Shown piece after piece: positions 47,982-56,916 of a stretch of DNA of 64,000 nt; positions within the stretch are counted from its first letter, which is position 1, and every line of letters begins with the position of its first letter. A program made the translations under genes and the position numbers. Below the pieces are notes generated by a model. The model searched no databases. It saw only the letters and a list, made by a program, of their open reading frames with translations, and was not told the origin of the DNA. Origin of the DNA: Prauserella muralis (GTDB lineage Bacteria > Actinomycetota > Actinomycetes > Mycobacteriales > Pseudonocardiaceae); assembly GCF_003202285.1 (NCBI RefSeq), contig NZ_MASW01000007.1, forward strand, positions 186,001-250,000. Reading direction: 5' to 3'.

Positions 47982-49154
47982 TCACCCCGCCACGGCGAGC
48001 CGGTCGCAGAGCCAGTCGCAGATGTCGTCCGCGGCGATCAGCGCCGCGTCCACCTGACAATGCGTGCATCCACTGGTCCAGGCCGGATACCGCAGAAACG
48101 TGCGGTCCTCCACCGTCAGGTCCGCGAACGTCTTCTCCGCCTCGGCGAACGGGGTGATGCGGTCCGACTCGCCGTGCATGAGCAACGTCGGGCACGCGAT
48201 CTTCTCGGCGACACCGTGCAGGTTGTAGGGCGCCAGTGCTGCCATCAGGTCGGCCTCCGGCTCCATTCGGAGGATCTTTCGCCACAACGTCGTGAAATGC
48301 TCGCCTGCCGGGGTGCCCGCGAGCTCGACACCGAGTACGTGCGGCAGGTCGTAGATGGCGCCCCAGATCACGCAGGCCGCGAAGCGCGGTTCGAACGCCG
48401 CCGCGCGTGCGGACAGGTAGCCGCCCAGACTCTGCCCGACAACCGCGATCCTGCGAGGGTCCACCGACTCTAGACGCGCGAGGAAGTCGTAGGCCGCGGC
48501 GGCCGGGACCTCCCAGTCGTAGCGGCCTGCGATCCCGCGCCTGAGTGCCTCACCCTGGCCCGGACCGTCGATCGCCAGCGTGTGGACGCCGCGCTCGGCC
48601 AAGGCTTTACCGAGGAAGAAGTACATTTCCTCGGCGACCGCGTCCGTACCGCCGAAGATCACCGCCGCCGGCTGCCGAGCACCGCTGTCCCTCACGCTGG
48701 CGGCCGGGAACAGGTAACCGGGCAGCCTGGCGCCGTCCTCGTAGGGAATCTCCACGGCCGTGTAGGCCGGCTCGGTCAGCGGAGCCGCGCTGCGAAACGA
48801 CGCTCGTCGCGCCTCGATGCAGGCCGAGTGCCGCGGATCGGCGTCGGCGAGGAAGAACCCAGCAGCCTGATGATAGTTCGTCGCGCGATACAGCTTGTCC
48901 CTGGCCGAGAGTGGGTTGCCTCGTTCCAGGCTGCGCTGCGCCTCCTGATCAAGCCTGTGCGCAAGGCCGGCAAACGCGCCATACCACGCCTCTCCGTCTC
49001 CCGGCGCGACTCCCCGCAGTGCCAGGATCATCTCCGAGAAGTCGCCGCCACCTGCCGGGATCTTGCCCATCATGCGGAGGAACTGAAACGACCAGAAGCT
49101 GTTCTCCGGCCAGAACTCGAAGTGGTCAAGGCCCGTCGCGGTCGCGATGGTCAC
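47982..49154 (-). CDS. alpha/beta hydrolase, C-C hydrolase/FrsA-like with helical cap
   Basis: 390 aa. The long N-terminal helical part (residues 1-130; HFEFWPENSFWSFQFLRMMGKI) precedes a hydrolase core with AVIFGGTDAVAEE, IDGPGQGEALRRG, VVGQSLGGYLSARAAA (nucleophilic Ser), LLMHGESDRITP (Asp) and a C-terminal His (SGCTHCQVD). This layout resembles 2,6-dihydroxypseudooxynicotine hydrolase, which cleaves a C-C bond in a beta-keto-type substrate. It overlaps the ABC-ATPase gene by 4 bp and lies 68 bp before BKACE. Confidence 0.82.
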   Translation of the reverse strand: MTIATATGLDHFEFWPENSFWSFQFLRMMGKIPAGGGDFSEMILALRGVAPGDGEAWYGAFAGLAHRLDQEAQRSLERGNPLSARDKLYRATNYHQAAGFFLADADPRHSACIEARRASFRSAAPLTEPAYTAVEIPYEDGARLPGYLFPAASVRDSGARQPAAVIFGGTDAVAEEMYFFLGKALAERGVHTLAIDGPGQGEALRRGIAGRYDWEVPAAAAYDFLARLESVDPRRIAVVGQSLGGYLSARAAAFEPRFAACVIWGAIYDLPHVLGVELAGTPAGEHFTTLWRKILRMEPEADLMAALAPYNLHGVAEKIACPTLLMHGESDRITPFAEAEKTFADLTVEDRTFLRYPAWTSGCTHCQVDAALIAADDICDWLCDRLAVAG

Positions 49155-51007
49155 GGGGTTCTCCTGCTTCTGTCGACAAGACCGTCGCGGCGGTGGTGCG
49201 CCGGGACGGATCGGATGAGTTGCTTGGTGTAGCTGTCCCTCGGGTCGTCGAGCACCGCCGGCGTACTCCCCTGCTCGACGATCCGGCCGTCCATCAGGAC
49301 ATAGACCCGTTCGGTCACCTGCCGCACCACCGCGAGGTCGTGGGTGATGAAGAGGTACGACAGACCAAGGTCTCGCCGGAGATCGGCGAGGAGGTTCAAC
49401 ACGTGCGCTTGGACCGACACGTCGAGGGCCGAGACGATCTCGTCGCAGACGATCAGCCGGGGATTGCGGGCAAGCGCTCTGGCGATGGCGACGCGTTGCC
49501 GTTCGCCACCGGAGAGCTGGGTCGGCCGGCGCTGCTGGTACGAGGTCGGCAGGCCGACGAGGTCCAGCAACTCCGCCGGATCACGACGAACCGTGTCCTT
49601 CGGGGCCAGCCGTATCGCCTCGTTGAGCGTGTCGCCGACGCTGAGCCTGAGATTGAGCGTCGAGTACGGATCCTGAAATGCCATCTGCGCCGTTGAGCGC
49701 ACCATGGACCAGTCCGCCCGGCTGAGCTTGCCCTGGCCGAGGTCGACGCCGCCGACGCGCACCTCTCCGGAGGTGGGCCGGGTGAGGCCGACGATCATGC
49801 GGGCCAGCGTGGTCTTGCCCGACCCCGACTCGCCGACGAGACCGACGCTCTCGCCCGCGAAGACGTCGATGTCCGCGCTCTCGACAGCCACCTTTGCCCG
49901 GCGGCCGGTTCCGAACGTCTTCCGCGCAGCGCGTACGTGCACCAGCGCCTCGGTCTCGTCGGCGCGGGCCAGGCGGTCCGATCCGATAACCGTCGGCGCG
50001 GCCCTCGGAACCAACTCATGTTCGATCTCGCCTGCTCGCACACAGCGCACCTGGTGGGCCGGCGCGACGTCGTTCAGCGCCGGATGTTCGTGCGTGCACT
50101 CGTCAGTAGCCCAGCGACAGCGTGGCGCGAAGCGACAGCCCTCCGGCCAGTTGCCGGGAGACGGAACCCCTCCGGGCAGGTTCAGGAGCCGATCGACCCG
50201 GACGTCCAGCGGCGGCTTGGCTTGGATCAAGCTGAACGTGTACGGGTGCCGCGGACGGTCGGCGACGGCCGCGGTCGGTCCCGACTCGACGACGGTCCCC
50301 GCGTACATGACATAGACGCGGTCGCACACACTGAACGCGACGTCCAGGTCGTGGGTGATGAGTACCAGACTGAGCCCGTGGTCGCGGCGCAGCCGGTCGA
50401 GAAGGGAAAGGATCTCCCGCTGTGTGGTCACGTCGAGTGCGGTCGTCGGCTCGTCCGCGACCAGAACTCGCGGCCGCTCCGCGATCGCGGCCGCGATCGC
50501 CACGCGCTGCCGCATCCCGCCGGAAAGCTCGAACGGGTACCGGTCGGCCACAGCGGGATCGGAGATCCCGACCTCTTCCAGTCGTGCGACTGCCTGGGCA
50601 CGGCAGAGCTTTCTGGTCAGTCTGCGGTCTCGAGCACGCAGGGCCGCCATGATCTGTTCCCCGCATCGCTGGAGCGGGTTGAGCATCGTGAACGGGTCCT
50701 GCATGACGAAAGCCAGCTGACAGCCGCGCAAGCGGTGTCGCTCCCGGGCCGTCAGCTTGCCCAGCGATCGGTGGTCGAACCGGATCGAGCCTGCGGCTGT
50801 GACACCAGGCGGCAACAAGTCGAGTAGCGCCCGGACCGTCAGCGACTTGCCACTCCCCGACTCCCCCACGACGGCGATCGCCTCACCTGATGCCACCCGC
50901 AGTGCGACGTTGTCGACGATCCCGACCTCGGCGCCCGCCCGTCGCCCCCGGATGCTGAGGGCGGCAACGTCCAAGACCGCGGATTCGGTCGTGTCGAGTG
51001 ATGTCAT
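49151..51007 (-). CDS. fused double-ATPase of a peptide/nickel-type ABC importer (DppD-DppF fusion)
   Basis: 618 aa with two complete ATPase domains in one chain. First: Walker A GESGSGKS at 48-55, signature LSGGMRQRVAI, Walker B VLVADEPTTALD, then the oligopeptide C-domain with Cys-rich CRFAPRCRWATDEC. Second: Walker A GESGSGKTT near 385, AFQDPYSTLNLRLSVGDTL, signature LSGGERQRVAI, Walker B LIVCDEIVSALD. Most such importers use two separate proteins. ATG 51007 overlaps the permease stop by 4 bp. Couples ATP hydrolysis to import by the neighbouring permeases. Confidence 0.92.
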   Translation of the reverse strand: MTSLDTTESAVLDVAALSIRGRRAGAEVGIVDNVALRVASGEAIAVVGESGSGKSLTVRALLDLLPPGVTAAGSIRFDHRSLGKLTARERHRLRGCQLAFVMQDPFTMLNPLQRCGEQIMAALRARDRRLTRKLCRAQAVARLEEVGISDPAVADRYPFELSGGMRQRVAIAAAIAERPRVLVADEPTTALDVTTQREILSLLDRLRRDHGLSLVLITHDLDVAFSVCDRVYVMYAGTVVESGPTAAVADRPRHPYTFSLIQAKPPLDVRVDRLLNLPGGVPSPGNWPEGCRFAPRCRWATDECTHEHPALNDVAPAHQVRCVRAGEIEHELVPRAAPTVIGSDRLARADETEALVHVRAARKTFGTGRRAKVAVESADIDVFAGESVGLVGESGSGKTTLARMIVGLTRPTSGEVRVGGVDLGQGKLSRADWSMVRSTAQMAFQDPYSTLNLRLSVGDTLNEAIRLAPKDTVRRDPAELLDLVGLPTSYQQRRPTQLSGGERQRVAIARALARNPRLIVCDEIVSALDVSVQAHVLNLLADLRRDLGLSYLFITHDLAVVRQVTERVYVLMDGRIVEQGSTPAVLDDPRDSYTKQLIRSVPAHHRRDGLVDRSRRTP

Positions 51008-51867
51008 CGTGCTCTCCCGGCAGCCTCGTAGCGGTTGTAAAGCCAGTCGCCGACGATGTTCGCGGAGACTGCCATCACGATCAGTGCGAGGCCGGGTGCC
51101 GCGGTCGCCCAGAAGTTCTGCAGCATGGTCACGCGATTCTCGGCGAGCATCCGGCCCCAGTCCGTGGATCCCGGAGGCACGCCGAGACCGAGGAACGACA
51201 GGGCGGACAGATCGACGATCCCGTAGGTGAACCGCAGGAAGAACGATGCGACGATCAGCGGGCTGATCACTGGGACCAGGTGTCGCCACAAGATTCGTAT
51301 CGACTTCGTGCCGAGCGTCTTGGCGGCCTCGATATAGGGAAGCTGCGCCTGCTCCTCCACGGCCGCCCGCAGGACCCGCACGTTGTGCGGAAGATTGAAA
51401 ACCGTCAACACGGCCACGCCAAGCCAGAACCCACCGCCGAGGACACCCACCAGGACAACGGCGACGACCAGCGGCGGTACCGAGTACAGGACGTCGACGA
51501 AGCGGCTGATGACCCCATCGGCCCAACCCCGGTAGTACCCGGCGATCAACGCCAGAACCGTGCTGATGGCGACAGTGACCGAGGCGAGCAGCAGCGGGCC
51601 GAGCAAGGCGCTGCTGGCCCCGTGCACCATCCGGGCGAAAACGTCGCGACCCAGCGAGTCGGTGCCGAGCCAGTGTTCGGCAGAAGGAGTCAGCAGTGCG
51701 TCCGAGGCGACGATCCGGGTGGCGTTGCCCGGGCCCAGCGACGGAAAGAGCACGCATACGATGGGGACAAGAAGCAGGACGGCCGCGATGAGGACCCCTA
51801 CGGGGATGCCAGGGCGCCGCCGAGGTCTCCGTGTCCGCCATCCGGTCAGCGTCAGCGAGGTACTCAT
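51004..51867 (-). CDS. ABC importer permease, DppC/OppC type
   Basis: 287 aa, about six membrane helices. First helix IPVGVLIAAVLLLVPIVCVLF, then HWLGTDSLGRDVFARMVHG, which is diagnostic of the DppC/OppC group. AAKTLGTKSIRILWRHLVPV is the EAA loop that contacts the ATPase. SFLGLGVPPGSTDWGRML closes the domain. ATG 51867 overlaps the DppB-like stop by 4 bp. Confidence 0.92.
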   Translation of the reverse strand: MSTSLTLTGWRTRRPRRRPGIPVGVLIAAVLLLVPIVCVLFPSLGPGNATRIVASDALLTPSAEHWLGTDSLGRDVFARMVHGASSALLGPLLLASVTVAISTVLALIAGYYRGWADGVISRFVDVLYSVPPLVVAVVLVGVLGGGFWLGVAVLTVFNLPHNVRVLRAAVEEQAQLPYIEAAKTLGTKSIRILWRHLVPVISPLIVASFFLRFTYGIVDLSALSFLGLGVPPGSTDWGRMLAENRVTMLQNFWATAAPGLALIVMAVSANIVGDWLYNRYEAAGRAR

Positions 51868-52874
51868 CGGGTGACTCCTCCCCGGCCGATGCGCAGGCGT
51901 GGGTCGATGGCCATACACACCAGGTCGACCACGAGATTCACCGCGACGATGAAGATGCACGTGAACAATGTGATCGCCTGGATCAGCGGGATGTCGCGGG
52001 CGGTGATCGCCTGGATCAGCAGGGAGCCGAGGCCATCAAGATCGAACACCTCCTCGACCAGGATCACTGCCGAGAGCATCGCGACCAGGACGGCGCCGGC
52101 CTGTGTGACGAGCTGGACACCGGAGTTTCGCAGCACCTCGCTGACGAGCACTCCACGCGGTGGGAGCCCGCGTGCGGTCGCGAACGTGATGTGGTCCGCT
52201 TCGAGGACCTGCCCGACCCGCACCTTCGTGACCTTCGTGATGGCCGCCATCGCCGCGATGGCGAGGGTCACGCCGGGGAGTACCAGGTGTCTGATCCGGT
52301 CCATTCCGCCGTCGCCTTCCCCGAGCGTCGGCAGCCATCCCAGCGCGACGCCGAACACATAGCTCAGCAGGATCGCCGTTGCGAAGATCGGGGCGCTGGC
52401 TCCGACGACGGTGAAGCCCAGAACGCCACGGTCGAAGGCTCCACCGGCGTGGCGGGCGCTCACCACCCCGAGCGCCGTCCCGATCAACAGGGCTGCCAGC
52501 CACCCGAACAGGACCAGCGGGACGGTCGTGGACGCGGCCCGGCTGATCGAGTCCGTCACTGGTTCCCGCATGGAATAGGACGTTCCGAAGTCAAGTCCCA
52601 GAGCCGACGAAACGAACTGCCCGTACTGCGTCCACAGCGGATCGTTGAGGCGGTACTGCTCCCGGATGGCGACCAGTTGTTCAGCGGTCGCGAACCGTCC
52701 ACCGATAGACCGTTCGGGCCCGCCGGGCGCGGCGTGCACGAACGCGAAGACCAGCATCGAGACGATCGCCACGACGACGGCGGCAGACAGCAGCCTGCGG
52801 GCAAGGTAGCCGGCCAACGGCGCCAGACCGGCCCCCTTCGGGTGGCGCCTGGGCACGACGGTGGTCGTGGTCAC
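51864..52874 (-). CDS. ABC importer permease, DppB/OppB type
   Basis: 336 aa. Typical opening LARRLLSAAVVVAIVSMLVFAFVHAAPGGP, then REQYRLNDPLWTQYGQFVSSALGLDFGTS. The EAA-type loop is near ATARGLPPRGVLVSEVLRNS, and VILVEEVFDLDGLGSLL follows. GTG 52874 overlaps the binding-protein stop; the longer frame upstream is not used. Forms the pore with the DppC-like protein. Confidence 0.92.
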   Translation of the reverse strand: MTTTTVVPRRHPKGAGLAPLAGYLARRLLSAAVVVAIVSMLVFAFVHAAPGGPERSIGGRFATAEQLVAIREQYRLNDPLWTQYGQFVSSALGLDFGTSYSMREPVTDSISRAASTTVPLVLFGWLAALLIGTALGVVSARHAGGAFDRGVLGFTVVGASAPIFATAILLSYVFGVALGWLPTLGEGDGGMDRIRHLVLPGVTLAIAAMAAITKVTKVRVGQVLEADHITFATARGLPPRGVLVSEVLRNSGVQLVTQAGAVLVAMLSAVILVEEVFDLDGLGSLLIQAITARDIPLIQAITLFTCIFIVAVNLVVDLVCMAIDPRLRIGRGGVTR

Positions 52875-54478
52875 GACGAACCCAGCCTCGTCCAGTCGGT
52901 CAGCCACCAGAACGTGCTGAAGTGCGACAGGTCGAGTTTGGAGTTACCGACCGCGTAGACGTTGGGGTGCGCGATAGGCACGTACGGTATGTCCTTCGCA
53001 GCGGATTCCAGCGCGTCGAGCAGCAGCGCGCCTCGCTTCGGATCCTCGGTGCCCAGCCGCTGGCTGCGCTGAAGCGCGTTGTCGACCTGCGGGTCGGAGT
53101 ACTCGGCGATGTTGACACCCGACCCGTCGGGCAGGCCATTGGCGGAAAGCAGGCAATAGAGGGGCAGGTTGGCCGGGTCAGGGGAAGTCGCACCGAAGTT
53201 GTCCAGAGTGAATCCGTCGGTGGTGTGTTTGAAGTAGACGGCATCGTAGTAGGTGTTGTCGTCAACCTCCTGGATCTTCAGTTCCACGCCGATTTCGGCA
53301 AGCGACTGGGCCGCCGTCTGCGCTATCGCTGAAAGATTCGGGTCGCTCCCGGTAACCGGCACCGTGACCGAGACACCGTCGGGCACCGACGACCGGGCCA
53401 TTTCCTGCTTGGCGACCTTCATGTCGAACTGAAGGTCGGATTCCAACCGCTGGTAGAGGCGGCTCACCTCGTCGGTGGCTGCGAGCGTGGTCATCACGTC
53501 CGCGGGCACGAGGGTGGGTGCCGGCGTGGCTTTGCCGCCCAGCGGCCCCTTGATCAGATCTGCCCGGTTGATCGCCAGCGTGACCGCACGGCGCAGATGA
53601 ATGTCGTCCCACGGCGCTTTGCTGGTGTCGAAGTTGAACTTGTAGACGGCATAGTCCGGCGCTTCGGCCTGCTCAAAACCCTCAAGGCCGGCGTAGGAGC
53701 GTAGTTGGTTGAGGGGAACATTGAAGATGCCGTCGAACTCGCCGGACTGGACCGCGAGGAGCCGGGTGGAGTCGTCGCCGACGGTTCGTGCGGTGACTTC
53801 GTCATGCGCGGGCTTGTCTCCCCAGTACTCGGGGTTGGCTCGCAGTACGGTTTCGCTCGACGGCTTGAAGGACGCGAACTCGTAGGGACCGGTCCCCATG
53901 TTCATCACCGCCGGAGTCCCGACGTTGCCCTTGTGCTTCTCATAGAAGGCCTTGGAGACGATCCCGGTCTGGGCGACGACATACGGGAACTGGGGGTCGG
54001 GCTCGGCCAGTTCCACCGTGACTTCGTCCTCCCCCGTCTTCGCGACGTTCGACACGGACGCCCACAGCGATGCGTTGATGCTCTTGGACCCTTTTGCCGC
54101 GTGCAGGTTGAAGGAGTGAACGACATCGTCGGCCGTGAGTGGCGTCCCATCCCAGAACCGGACACCACTGCGGATTGTGTAGACGAAAGTGCGCGGGTCG
54201 GGCTGCTCGACCTCCGTTGCGAGGTTGGGTCTCAGGCTGCCGTCGGGCCGCAGCCGCTGCAGAGGTTCGAGGCCAAGCAGGAGGATGCCGAGGGACTGAA
54301 TGGATGCCTGGGTCGGATCCAGCAGCGCTCCTTGAACCGGCACCAGGACCTTGAGACCTCCGGCGGCGGGGCTCGTGGCCGAGCCTCCGCACGCCGCCCC
54401 TGTCAGCAGCAGCGTCATCGCAAGAGCAGTGGCGGCTGCCCGCCTGAGGCGAGCTCGCGGCCGGATGATCTGAACCAT
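52871..54478 (-). CDS. ABC substrate-binding lipoprotein, family 5 (peptide/nickel type)
   Basis: 535 aa. N-terminus with Arg cluster, hydrophobic stretch and Cys at residue 30 (LLLTGAACGG); the lipobox is not ideal but lipidation is likely. Mature part: GSLRPNLATEVEQPDPRTFVYTIRSGVRFWDGTPLTADDVVHSF is the SBP_bac_5 signature, then NMGTGPYEFASF, LRRAVTLAINRADLI. It captures the substrate outside the membrane; members also bind non-peptide ligands, fitting a catabolic operon. First gene of the operon, ATG 54478, directly downstream of a strong operator-like repeat. Confidence 0.92.
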   Translation of the reverse strand: MVQIIRPRARLRRAAATALAMTLLLTGAACGGSATSPAAGGLKVLVPVQGALLDPTQASIQSLGILLLGLEPLQRLRPDGSLRPNLATEVEQPDPRTFVYTIRSGVRFWDGTPLTADDVVHSFNLHAAKGSKSINASLWASVSNVAKTGEDEVTVELAEPDPQFPYVVAQTGIVSKAFYEKHKGNVGTPAVMNMGTGPYEFASFKPSSETVLRANPEYWGDKPAHDEVTARTVGDDSTRLLAVQSGEFDGIFNVPLNQLRSYAGLEGFEQAEAPDYAVYKFNFDTSKAPWDDIHLRRAVTLAINRADLIKGPLGGKATPAPTLVPADVMTTLAATDEVSRLYQRLESDLQFDMKVAKQEMARSSVPDGVSVTVPVTGSDPNLSAIAQTAAQSLAEIGVELKIQEVDDNTYYDAVYFKHTTDGFTLDNFGATSPDPANLPLYCLLSANGLPDGSGVNIAEYSDPQVDNALQRSQRLGTEDPKRGALLLDALESAAKDIPYVPIAHPNVYAVGNSKLDLSHFSTFWWLTDWTRLGSS

Positions 54479-54519
54479 GTTGACCTCTTTCGAGTTGGTG
54501 CCCCCGCCTCGAGTTCGCA

Positions 54520-54541
54520 AACGGAACGACACCGTTCCGTT
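54520..54541. promoter_or_regulatory. TetR-type operator upstream of the ABC importer operon
   Basis: Perfect 9-bp arms AACGGAACG (54520-54528) and CGTTCCGTT (54533-54541) around ACAC, 42 bp before the binding-protein start. A second half-like element ACCGTTGCG lies at 54,696-54,704 near the TetR side, with a repeated CAGTAC next to it. Both fit binding by the divergent TetR protein. Confidence 0.55.
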
Positions 54542-54727
54542 CTGCTGGCTTGCAGAGTAGACCTCCGCGCCCACGGAGTCTAGGAGTAATTCGCACACCT
54601 TCGCGGAGGCACGAAGTGCAGGAGTTTCCGACGTTTCGCGCCGTTTCGTCAGCCCGGCCTCGGCAAGCTGTTAGACTCCGGCAGTACGGGACAGTACCGT
54701 TGCGAATCGCTCACTGAGAGGTACCGC

Positions 54728-54889
54728 ATGGCCAGACCCGACACCACCGACGCGGCACGCCGGGCGTATCCCCGACGGGTCCACCGTCGCGGCATCTGTT
54801 CACGCGGGGACCGGGTGCGTCGCGTCGCGCTGGCCGGGACGACGGAGCCGACCCGGCGGGTGGGTCGGCTGCTTGAGAGGCACCCATGA
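54728..54889 (+). CDS. possible 53-aa basic leader ORF coupled to TetR
   Basis: ATG 54728 has GAGAGG five bases upstream; the frame reads 53 codons and its TGA overlaps the TetR ATG (ATGA) by 4 bp. The product is very Arg-rich (ARPDTTDAARRAYPRR...) and matches no family I know. It may be a leader peptide setting TetR translation, or chance. The overlap and RBS are the only support. Confidence 0.3.
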   Translation: MARPDTTDAARRAYPRRVHRRGICSRGDRVRRVALAGTTEPTRRVGRLLERHP

Positions 54890-55614
54890 CCCAGAGCAGT
54901 ACGGCCACCCCAGAACCGGGCCGACGCAAGCAGGGTTCCCCGGCGCGAACCTCCCCTACACTGCTCGGCATGGCGCGGCAAACCCACGGCAGCAACGGGA
55001 AGGGCTCGGCGGCACTCCGTCCCAAAGTCACCGACGCGATCGTCGAAGCCGTACTCGCCGAGCTGGCCGAAAGGGGCTTTCTCGGGATGTCCATGGATGG
55101 GGTCGCGCGTCGCGCCGGAGTCGGCAAAAGTGCCCTGTACCGCCGATGGCCGTCCAAGGTTGAGATGACGGCTGACGTGCTCAGCACCCTCAGCGTCACC
55201 GAGGAGCCTGCCGCTGACACCGGTTCGCTTGAGCAAGACGTGCGCGCGCTGCTCGACGACATCCTCAACTGGCTGAGCGCACCACAGGTCCGCCGCATCT
55301 ACCCGGACCTGCTCGCCGAGGCGCAACGCAACCCCATGCTCGCCGAGGCGCTCATGGACCATATCGGCAACCCTCGGCGGTTGCGTGCCCAGGCCGTTCT
55401 CGATCGGGCCGCTGCCCGCGGAGAACTCGCCGGGAATGCCGACCAGGATCTCATCCTCGACGTGTTCGGGAGCCTGATTTTCTGGCGGATGATCGCCCTC
55501 AGCCGGCCGGTGACGCCCTCCTATCTCGACAAGGTGGCCAGCCTGATCCTTCACCTGGCCAGGGGCGGCACGGACATAGCGGCACTCGAGCCGGCCGACA
55601 CGGACAGCTGTTAA
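54886..55614 (+). CDS. TetR-family regulator of the HyuA/HyuB-BKACE-ABC operon
   Basis: 242 aa. DNA-binding part VTDAIVEAVLAELAERGFLGMSMDGVARRAGVGKSALYRRWPSKVEM, then a C-terminal domain of the TetR_C_11-like group (DDILNWLSAPQVRRIYPDLLAEAQRNPML, LRAQAVLDRAAARGEL). The ATG at 54886 has GAGAGG in place; ATG 54970 is an alternative closer to the conserved region. Divergent from the ABC importer operon and separated by a region with a perfect operator-like repeat, so it is the likely local repressor. Confidence 0.9.
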   Translation: MTQSSTATPEPGRRKQGSPARTSPTLLGMARQTHGSNGKGSAALRPKVTDAIVEAVLAELAERGFLGMSMDGVARRAGVGKSALYRRWPSKVEMTADVLSTLSVTEEPAADTGSLEQDVRALLDDILNWLSAPQVRRIYPDLLAEAQRNPMLAEALMDHIGNPRRLRAQAVLDRAAARGELAGNADQDLILDVFGSLIFWRMIALSRPVTPSYLDKVASLILHLARGGTDIAALEPADTDSC

Positions 55615-55701
55615 GCCTGGGGCAGGGGATCGAGCTCGACCGCCTCCGCCGGAGGGCTGGACGAACCTGGGCTGGACCCGGCGACCTGGCCCTCCGGCAG
55701 A

Positions 55702-55727
55702 GGTCCGGCAGCGGTCCGGCAGCGGTC
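55702..55727. repeat. 11-bp tandem repeat
   Basis: GGTCCGGCAGC occurs twice head to tail (55702-55712, 55713-55723) and begins a third time, in the 222-bp gap between the convergent TetR and aldo/keto reductase genes. No other feature is visible in that gap. Confidence 0.6.
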
Positions 55728-55836
55728 GCGCGTGCGCCGGGAAGTCCGTGTCGGGCAGCACGCACGTCACCGCTGGGTGCGGCGACGTCGTGTTCCACAC
55801 CCAACCAGGTCCGTGGTATCCGCGCGCAACAGCCGA

Positions 55837-56916
55837 CTACGCCGGTGCGCTACCGGCCAGCCGGTCGTTGTCGTTGACAGGACGGCGGGAGCCTCGTCGG
55901 CGGTCGACGACCTGCCGCCACTGGTCGCCGTAGGCGAGGCCAATCATGTCCTCTCCTGCCATGACATCATGGGGGAATCCGGGTTCGGGGGCGCTGATCT
56001 CGTCGAGCCGGCGCAGGGCCTCCTCGTCGAGGGTGACGTCGAGGGCGCCGAGGTTCGTGGTCAGCTGTTGCTCGCTGGTGGCGCCGAGGAGGGGGATGAC
56101 AGTGCCGGGCCGTGAGCGCAACCAGGCGAACGCAACCTGGGCGGGCGTCCAGCCACCCGCCTTCGCGACATCGACGACCTCGCGCACGATGTGGTCGCGG
56201 CGTTGGCCGCTGAAGTCCCAGCCGCCACGGGTGAGGCGGCCTTCAGCGCCATCGAGGTACTTGCCGGTCAGCCGTCCTTCAGCGAGCGGACCCCACGCGA
56301 CGATCGCGAGGTCGTGGGCCCGGGCCATGGGCGTCAGTTCGGACTCGACCGAGCGGGCCAGCAGGTTGTAGCGCATCTGGACACCGACGAACGGTGACCA
56401 GTCACGCAGCTCCGCAAGGGTGTTCGCCTGCGCGATCTCCCACGCGGACCAGTCCGAGACGCCGACGTGCAGTACCTTGCCAGCGCGGACCTGATCGTCC
56501 AGCGCGCGCATCAACTCCGGCAACGGGGTCAGGGTGTCGCGGGCGTGCACCCAGAGCACATCGATGTAGTCGGTGTCCAGGCGGCGCAGGCTCGCCTCGA
56601 GCGAGGTGACCAGGTTCTTACGATGGTTGCCCGCCGTGTTCAGGTCGCCAGGTGAGGTCTGCAGCGTGTACTTCGTCGCGAGCACGAAGCGGTCGCGACG
56701 CCCCCGCAGGGCACGACCGATGATCGACTCCGACGCACCCCCCGTGTAGGCGTTCGCGGTGTCGATGAAGTTCCCGCCCGCGTCCGCGTAGACCTGCAGC
56801 ATCCTCGTGCTGGTCTCCGGCGGAGCGCCCCAACCCCATTCGTCCCCGAAGGTCATGGAGCCGAGGGCGAATTCGGCAACGCGGATACCGGAACGGCCGA
56901 GAAGCGTGTAACGCAT
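55837..56916 (-). CDS. aldo/keto reductase
   Basis: 359 aa. NFIDTANAYTGGASESIIGRAL (catalytic Asp and Tyr), FVLATKYTLQTSPGD (Lys) and YIDVLWVHARDTLTPLPE (His) complete the tetrad; LLGATSEQQLTTNL is the NADPH phosphate site. It follows the AKR11/YajO-type plan. The C-terminal 25 residues extend past the usual end. Single gene with its own promoter region. It reduces an aldehyde or ketone; no pathway link is visible. Confidence 0.92.
   Translation of the reverse strand: MRYTLLGRSGIRVAEFALGSMTFGDEWGWGAPPETSTRMLQVYADAGGNFIDTANAYTGGASESIIGRALRGRRDRFVLATKYTLQTSPGDLNTAGNHRKNLVTSLEASLRRLDTDYIDVLWVHARDTLTPLPELMRALDDQVRAGKVLHVGVSDWSAWEIAQANTLAELRDWSPFVGVQMRYNLLARSVESELTPMARAHDLAIVAWGPLAEGRLTGKYLDGAEGRLTRGGWDFSGQRRDHIVREVVDVAKAGGWTPAQVAFAWLRSRPGTVIPLLGATSEQQLTTNLGALDVTLDEEALRRLDEISAPEPGFPHDVMAGEDMIGLAYGDQWRQVVDRRRGSRRPVNDNDRLAGSAPA

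Noticed and set aside
55615-55836. Tandem GGTCCGGCAGC repeat as a CRISPR or satellite
   Set aside because: Only about two and a half direct copies without spacers; it is a minor tandem duplication.
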